From CAZPMT01 sp964587655 (GTDB lineage: Bacteria; Hydrogenedentota; Hydrogenedentia; Hydrogenedentales; SLHB01), in contig CAZPMT010000169.1 of the NCBI GenBank assembly GCA_964587655.1, positions 1 through 10,147 on the forward strand: DNA of 10,147 nt, in the 5' to 3' direction. A program made the position numbers and the translations under genes. The notes under the pieces are model-generated. The model ran no database searches. It saw only the letters and a program-made list of their open reading frames with translations, and was not told the origin of the DNA. This document shows, piece after piece, positions 6,614 to 10,147 of the stretch; positions within the stretch are counted from its first letter, which is position 1; each line of letters begins with the position of its first letter.

Positions 6614-6790
6614 ATGAGCGATGATCGCGTAAAGAGGAAAGGTATCGGTTGCGGCGTCTTCCTTATCCTGGTCGGCGCGGGTCTGTTCGCCGATCGCATG
6701 GGATGGTTCCCGTTCAACACCATGTGGTTTCTGCCGGCCGCGTTTGTAGCATGGGGCATCGCAGAGATCTTCGATGCGCTGAGGAGATAG
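6614..6790 (+). CDS. Small two-helix membrane protein (DUF5668/LiaI-LiaF-like region)
   Basis: A 58-residue protein with a basic, cytoplasmic-looking N-terminus (MSDDRVKRKG), a first membrane helix at about 11-27 rich in Gly/Leu/Val, a short loop with aromatic and Pro residues (GWFPFNTMW), a second helix at about 37-54, and an Arg-rich end. The pattern of a glycine-rich helix, a turn and WxxPxxxxxWGIxEI resembles the LiaI-LiaF-like transmembrane module seen in many small bacterial proteins; the function is unknown. ATG 6614 follows GGAGAGGGG at 6601-6609. The frame is open further upstream (to 6437), but that part is antisense to the glycosidase signal peptide and is not credible. The stop lies 8 nt before the glyA start, so the two genes are probably co-transcribed and translationally coupled. 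Confidence 0.72.
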   Translation: MSDDRVKRKGIGCGVFLILVGAGLFADRMGWFPFNTMWFLPAAFVAWGIAEIFDALRR

Positions 6791-6798
6791 GAGAAGCC

Positions 6799-8319
6799 GT
6801 GACCGTGTCCGTCAACCCCTGCATCGCGTACTTGAATAGAACCCAACCGGCGGATGTCGATACCGGCTTCCTTGCCTATGTCGCAAGCCTGACCGAGGTG
6901 GCCAAACGCGCGCCGGACGTTGCGTGGGCCATCGTGCAGGAGCTGGCCGATCAGCGCAGGTACCTCAAGCTCATCGCGAGCGAGAATTACTGCTCAATTG
7001 CGACGCAATTGGCCATGGGAAACCTGCTCACGGACAAATACGCCGAGGGCGTACCGGGTCTGCGGTTCTATGAGGGCTGCGATAACATCGACAAGGTTGA
7101 GGCGTACGCGTGCGAGCAGGCCTGCAAGCTCTTCGGATGCGACCATGCTTACGTGCAGCCGCACAGCGGAGCCGACGCGAACCTGATAGCTTACTGGGCC
7201 GTCTTGCAGGCGCGCATCGAGGCGCCGGAGCTGTCGGCGCTCGGCCTAACGGATCCGTCGAAGGCGTCGCGCGAGGACTGGAACCGCATCCGGGGTATCC
7301 TTGGCAATCAGCGTCTGCTGGGCATGGACTACTACAGCGGCGGGCATCTTACCCACGGTTACCGGCGCAACGTTTCCGCCAAGATGTTCGATGCCTACAC
7401 CTACGGCGTGAACCGCGAGACCGATCTCATCGACTATGATGATATCGAGGCCATGGCCCTCGATATCAAGCCGCTGATTCTTCTCGCCGGTTACAGTTCC
7501 TACCCGCGCCTCATCAACTTCCGCCGCATGCGCGAGATCGCCGACAAGGTGAACGCGGTGTTCATGGTCGACATGGCCCACTTCGCCGGGCTCGTCGCGG
7601 GCGGCGTGTTCCAGGGTGACTACAATCCCGTCGCGAACGCGCAAATCGTGACGTCGACGACTCACAAGACGCTGCGCGGCCCACGCGGCGGCATCGTGCT
7701 GTGCACGTCCGAGTTCGCCGAGTTCGTCGACAAGGGCTGTCCGCTTGTCATCGGCGGGCCGCTGGGTCACGTCATGGCGGCGAAGGCCGTTGCCCTGACG
7801 GAAGCCAACACGCCCGAATTCAAGACCTACGCCCGCGGGATCGCGGAGAACGCCAAGGCCCTCGCCAGGGCATGTGTCGACGAGGATCTCGTGTTGTCGA
7901 CGGGCGGCACGGACAATCATCTGATGCTGATCGACGTTCGCCCGTTGCGGCTGACCGGGCGTCAGGGCGCCGACGCGTTGAGCGAGTGCGGCATCACGTG
8001 CAATTCCAACTCGCTCCCGTACGACACGCACGGCCCGCTGATCACCAGCGGACTCCGCATCGGCACGCCCGCGGTCACCACCCTCGGCATGGGCGAACCC
8101 GAAATGATCGAGATCGCCCGCATCATCCGGTTCGTCCTTGTCCATACAAAGGCCGGCATCATCGATTCCGGTCCCAACGCGGGCAAACCAAGCAAGAAGA
8201 AACACGCGATCGACCCCGGCACACGCGAGGAGGCCCGCGCGGCAACCAAAGCGCTCCTCGGACGCTTCCCCGTGTATCCGCAGTTGGACCTTGCATTCCT
8301 GCAAGAGCATTTCGCGTAG
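6799..8319 (+). CDS. glyA: Serine hydroxymethyltransferase, long form
   Basis: A cytoplasmic PLP enzyme that converts serine and tetrahydrofolate to glycine and 5,10-methylene-THF, the main source of one-carbon units. Signature blocks include LKLIASENYCS (56-66), TDKYAEGVPGLRFYEGC (78-94), VQPHSGADANL (119-129), FMVDMAHFAGLVAGG (255-269), the Schiff-base lysine in VTSTTHKTLRGPRGG (Lys290), and GLRIGTPAVTTLGMGE (418-433). At 506 residues it is about 90 longer than the E. coli enzyme: there is an extra N-terminal stretch (about 1-45), an insertion at about 138-176 between PHSGADAN and the GMDYYSGGHLTHG block, and a longer C-terminal part. This long type is known from Chlamydiae and relatives. 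GTG 6799 follows GGAGA at 6790-6794; GTG 6805 is an alternative. An open frame reaches back to 6649, but it overlaps the membrane-protein gene and is not conserved. Confidence 0.95.
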   Translation: MTVSVNPCIAYLNRTQPADVDTGFLAYVASLTEVAKRAPDVAWAIVQELADQRRYLKLIASENYCSIATQLAMGNLLTDKYAEGVPGLRFYEGCDNIDKVEAYACEQACKLFGCDHAYVQPHSGADANLIAYWAVLQARIEAPELSALGLTDPSKASREDWNRIRGILGNQRLLGMDYYSGGHLTHGYRRNVSAKMFDAYTYGVNRETDLIDYDDIEAMALDIKPLILLAGYSSYPRLINFRRMREIADKVNAVFMVDMAHFAGLVAGGVFQGDYNPVANAQIVTSTTHKTLRGPRGGIVLCTSEFAEFVDKGCPLVIGGPLGHVMAAKAVALTEANTPEFKTYARGIAENAKALARACVDEDLVLSTGGTDNHLMLIDVRPLRLTGRQGADALSECGITCNSNSLPYDTHGPLITSGLRIGTPAVTTLGMGEPEMIEIARIIRFVLVHTKAGIIDSGPNAGKPSKKKHAIDPGTREEARAATKALLGRFPVYPQLDLAFLQEHFA

Positions 8320-8401
8320 ACCGGCCGCCTGACACAACATCGGCGTACCTGTTGCGCCAAGTACGAATCCAAGCATATTCATTGTTACGCAACTCGCCAT
8401 A

Positions 8402-8430
8402 TTGCCTGCCCGCCCTCTTTTCGGTATAAT
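8402..8430 (+). promoter_or_regulatory. Sigma-70 promoter of aspC
   Basis: TTGCCT (8402-8407), a 17-bp spacer and a perfect TATAAT (8425-8430). Transcription would start near 8437, giving a leader of about 36 nt with a small hairpin (cgcc-ttca-ggcg, 8433-8444) and the Shine-Dalgarno AAGGGA at 8462-8467. This shows aspC has its own promoter separate from glyA. Confidence 0.72.
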
Positions 8431-8472
8431 TCCGCCTTCAGGCGAGAGCTTTGCATTTAGAAAGGGAACATC

Positions 8473-9663
8473 ATGTTTGAGACGATTGAAATGGCGCCGG
8501 CCGATCCGATTCTTGGTCTAACTGAAACCTTCAAGAAGGACCATCGCGCGGGCAAGATCAACCTTGGCGTGGGCATATACATGAATGATAACGGCGTCAC
8601 GCCGATCTTTGAGAGCGTGAGACGCGCCGAGAAGCGGTTGCTGGAGAAGGAGACTTCCAAGACGTATCTGCCCATTCCCGGTTCACCGGAATACGGGGCG
8701 GCCGTGCAGCAACTCATCTTCGGCGCCTGTCACGAGATCGTTGCGGGCAAGCGCGCGGTCACGGCCCAAACGCCGGGCGGCACAGGCGCCTTGCGCGTCG
8801 GGGCCGACTTCGTCAAGCGCATGTTCCCCAAGGCTCGGATGTGGGTCAGCGCGCCCACCTGGGAAAACCACGCGGGGGTATTCAATGCCGCGGGACTCGA
8901 AGTCGCGACCTATCCTTACTATGACGCGGATAAGAAAGCGCTGGCCTTCGATGAGATGATGCAGTCCATCAACGCCGTTCCCGCGGGAGACGTGGTGTTG
9001 TTCCATGCCTGTTGTCATAACCCGACGGGCATGGACCCAGATGCGAGCCAGTGGCAGGCCATCGCCGACGCGGCGGGCCGGCGCGGTTTTCTTCCGTTCG
9101 TTGATTTCGCGTACCAGGGGCTCGGCGATGGTCTGGAAGAGGACACGACAGGACTTCGCACCTTGTGCCGCCCCGGACGTGAGCTTATCGTGGCAAGCTC
9201 CTTCGCAAAGAACTTCGGTCTCTACAACGATCGCACAGGCGCGTTGACCATTGTCGCTGCTTCCGAAGACGCGGCCCAAAAGGCGTTCAGCCAGATGAAG
9301 GTCTGCATTCGCACCAACTACTCGAACCCGCCGGCCCACGGCGGTTTGATCGTTACTACTGTTCTCAACGATCCCGAACTCCGCGCGTTGTGGGCGCAGG
9401 AAGTCAGGGACATGTGCATCCGGATAAACGACATGCGCATCTTCTTCGTTGAGACTCTCAAGGCAAAAGGCGTGAGCCGCGACTTCTCCTTCATTACACG
9501 GCAGAAGGGCATGTTCTCGTTCTCGGGACTCAACCGCGAGCAAGTGGAAAGCCTGCGTGAGAAGTATGCGATCTACGTCGTCGGTTCCGGACGAATCAAT
9601 ATCGCCGCAATGACCCGCGGCAACATGGACCGGCTATGCCAAGCGATTGCTGAGGTGCTCTGA
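8473..9663 (+). CDS. aspC: Aspartate/aromatic aminotransferase, class Ia (AspC/TyrB type)
   Basis: A cytoplasmic PLP enzyme interconverting aspartate and 2-oxoglutarate with oxaloacetate and glutamate; relatives also take aromatic amino acids. Its 396 residues equal the length of E. coli AspC. Motifs: TAQTPGGTGALRV (97-109), CCHNPTG (180-186), VDFAYQG (210-216; Asp211, Tyr214), the Schiff-base lysine in SSFAKNFGLYNDR (Lys246), IRTNYSNPPAHG (279-290) whose Arg280 matches the side-chain carboxylate Arg292 of the pig/E. coli numbering, and GSGRINIAAM whose Arg374 matches Arg386. Both arginines point to dicarboxylate substrates. AspC and TyrB cannot be told apart by eye. ATG 8473 has AAGGGA 5 nt upstream and the N-terminus MFETIEMAPADPILGL aligns with E. 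coli. It has its own promoter and no clear terminator hairpin follows. Confidence 0.93.
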   Translation: MFETIEMAPADPILGLTETFKKDHRAGKINLGVGIYMNDNGVTPIFESVRRAEKRLLEKETSKTYLPIPGSPEYGAAVQQLIFGACHEIVAGKRAVTAQTPGGTGALRVGADFVKRMFPKARMWVSAPTWENHAGVFNAAGLEVATYPYYDADKKALAFDEMMQSINAVPAGDVVLFHACCHNPTGMDPDASQWQAIADAAGRRGFLPFVDFAYQGLGDGLEEDTTGLRTLCRPGRELIVASSFAKNFGLYNDRTGALTIVAASEDAAQKAFSQMKVCIRTNYSNPPAHGGLIVTTVLNDPELRALWAQEVRDMCIRINDMRIFFVETLKAKGVSRDFSFITRQKGMFSFSGLNREQVESLREKYAIYVVGSGRINIAAMTRGNMDRLCQAIAEVL

Positions 9664-9673
9664 CCCGTTCACC

Positions 9674-9705
9674 CACTATCGTGCTGGTAATCGTAATCGT
9701 AATCG
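9674..9705. repeat. Left arm of imperfect inverted repeat with three gtaatc units
   Basis: cactatc, gtgc, then three tandem gtaatc hexamers (9687-9704). The reverse complement of 9935-9962 reads cactatc-tc-gtgc-ac-gtaatcgtaatcg, so the two arms match apart from a 2-nt insertion and a 2-nt change. The arms enclose about 229 bp. Confidence 0.6.
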
Positions 9706-9934
9706 AGTAAATGAGATATTGTCCCGGTTTCCACTTCTGAGAGCTCCTCGACCTGCCGCGGCAGATTGCCGTTACCGTATTTCAGAGCGCTGGTGCGCCC
9801 GTTACTGATGACAGTCGGTATTCACGAATTCATACGCAACGAGGTTGTGAGAATGCAAACAGACGAAGTGCTTTCGTCGATGAGAAACCCAACGCTACAG
9901 GAATGCTCCTCGTGACTGTGGCGGTTCGTTTCTT

Positions 9935-9962
9935 CGATTACGATTACGTGCACGAGATAGTG
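9935..9962. repeat. Right arm of imperfect inverted repeat with two gattac units
   Basis: cgattacgattac followed by gtgcacgagatagtg; pairs in inverted orientation with 9674-9705. It has two hexamer units against three in the left arm. The arms could be the ends of a small non-autonomous element or a decayed insertion. Confidence 0.6.
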
Positions 9963-10013
9963 TGTTCGTTGTCAAGGGGAAAATGTTGTGTTCTTGATGT
10001 CTTTTGAACAAGG

Positions 10014-10022
10014 TTATCCACA
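10014..10022 (+). promoter_or_regulatory. Consensus DnaA box
   Basis: TTATCCACA, identical to the strongest E. coli DnaA box, about 100 bp upstream of the gene start at 10121. It stands alone: no second box or AT-rich unwinding region is seen within the window. A chance 9-mer match somewhere in 10 kb is not negligible. Confidence 0.35.
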
Positions 10023-10086
10023 GGTGAGGCTCCGGGTTTCGTTGTAATGGGGTTGGTATTGTTTTCCGGAAATCAAGAGGGATCGC

Positions 10087-10110
10087 ATGACGACGGTAAC
10101 CATTCAGTGA
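10087..10110 (+). CDS. Possible 7-codon leader ORF
   Basis: ATG at 10087 opens the peptide MTTVTIQ and stops with TGA at 10108-10110, ten bases before the next start. An AGAGGG lies 5 nt upstream (10076-10081). It could be a leader or uORF for the gene starting at 10121, but so short an ORF may be chance and the peptide shows no run of a single amino acid that would suggest attenuation. Confidence 0.15.
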   Translation: MTTVTIQ

Positions 10111-10120
10111 CGGAGGGTAG

Positions 10121-10147
10121 ATGAGTTTTCCTATCGCGGGGGGAGAG
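10121..10147 (+). CDS. Probable gene start, truncated by window end
   Basis: ATG 10121 with a strong GGAGGG at 10112-10117 opens MSFPIAGGE and runs off the window. Nine residues are too few to recognise a family. The strong ribosome binding site and the preceding 450-bp non-coding stretch support a real start; the short 3-nt spacing is the main doubt. Confidence 0.45.

Larger units (their letters stand above)
9664..10120. other. Non-coding region downstream of aspC
   Basis: About 457 bp with no convincing gene on either strand. It has an imperfect long inverted repeat built on gtaatc hexamers (9674-9705 and 9935-9962), a 10-bp palindrome tgccgcggca (9754-9763), one consensus DnaA box (10014-10022), and a short ORF (10087-10110) before the probable gene start at 10121. 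The part from about 9960 to 10100 is visibly richer in T and G-T runs than the coding sequence around it. Confidence 0.55.

Noticed and set aside
5218..6624. 468-codon open frame on the plus strand
   Set aside because: Antisense shadow of the secreted glycosidase gene: composition rich in Arg/His/Val typical of GC-rich antisense frames, with no recognisable motif.
6490..6846. 119-codon N-terminal extension of the glycosidase gene
   Set aside because: It would bury the signal peptide, overlaps the small membrane gene and glyA start, and ignores the good GGAGG in front of ATG 6489.
7246..8400. 384-codon minus-strand frame opposite glyA, and a similar one at 8683-9543 opposite aspC
   Set aside because: Both are antisense to enzymes with complete motifs; Arg/Asp/Val/His-rich shadow composition, no ribosome binding site of note.
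9706..9934. Decayed four-helix-bundle (S23-like) gene between the inverted arms
   Set aside because: Short minus-strand fragments such as LTTSLR are faintly reminiscent, but stops occur in every frame and no continuous match can be shown by eye.
10014..10022. Chromosomal origin (oriC)
   Set aside because: A single DnaA box without an AT-rich unwinding region, further boxes or dnaA/dnaN is not enough.

Overview
The window is a GC-rich piece of a bacterial chromosome with ordinary single-copy genes: groEL, an aminotransferase, glyA and aspC. There is no tRNA, rRNA, CRISPR array or phage module. The organism cannot be named from the sequence. The long (about 500-residue) serine hydroxymethyltransferase, the anaerobic sulfatase maturase, the secreted six-hairpin-type glycosidase, the translated GC-rich repeats and the GC content together suggest an uncultured, probably anaerobic polysaccharide degrader of the PVC/Hydrogenedentota kind. 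That placement is inference and weakly supported.

Layout. 1-494 is the 3' end of groEL, closed by a strong intrinsic terminator (523-560). 769-2094 is a class I/II aminotransferase, preceded by a perfect 26-bp palindrome at 720-745. Converging on it from the minus strand is a two-gene unit: an anaerobic sulfatase-maturating radical SAM enzyme (4105 to 2987), then, 42 nt downstream, a REP-associated tyrosine transposase, RAYT (2944 to 2135). 4106-4404 is non-coding, with a near-perfect sigma-54 promoter on the plus strand and a strong hairpin. A secreted glycoside-hydrolase-like protein follows on the minus strand (6489 to 4405). Divergent from it are a 58-residue membrane protein (6614-6790) and glyA (6799-8319), 8 nt apart. 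aspC (8473-9663) has its own clear sigma-70 promoter. 9664-10120 is non-coding, with an imperfect inverted repeat and one consensus DnaA box; a new gene seems to start at 10121.

The most notable element is the RAYT locus. Three 64-bp elements lie inside the RAYT reading frame, one just after the start codon and two as the C-terminal tail. Each is a double REP (BIME): a GTGG tetranucleotide plus a GC hairpin at each end, in inverted orientation. The two hairpins are invariant and nearly all variation is in the linker. All three copies share the same frame and encode the same peptide (GRDVPVAF, four variable residues, ESGEDAAST). The transposase's presumed DNA substrates are therefore also part of its protein.

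Metabolically, glyA (serine/glycine/one-carbon), aspC (aspartate/aromatic transamination) and the 769-2094 aminotransferase are housekeeping amino-acid functions. The maturase and the secreted glycosidase fit degradation of (sulfated) polysaccharides, but no sulfatase gene is in the window.
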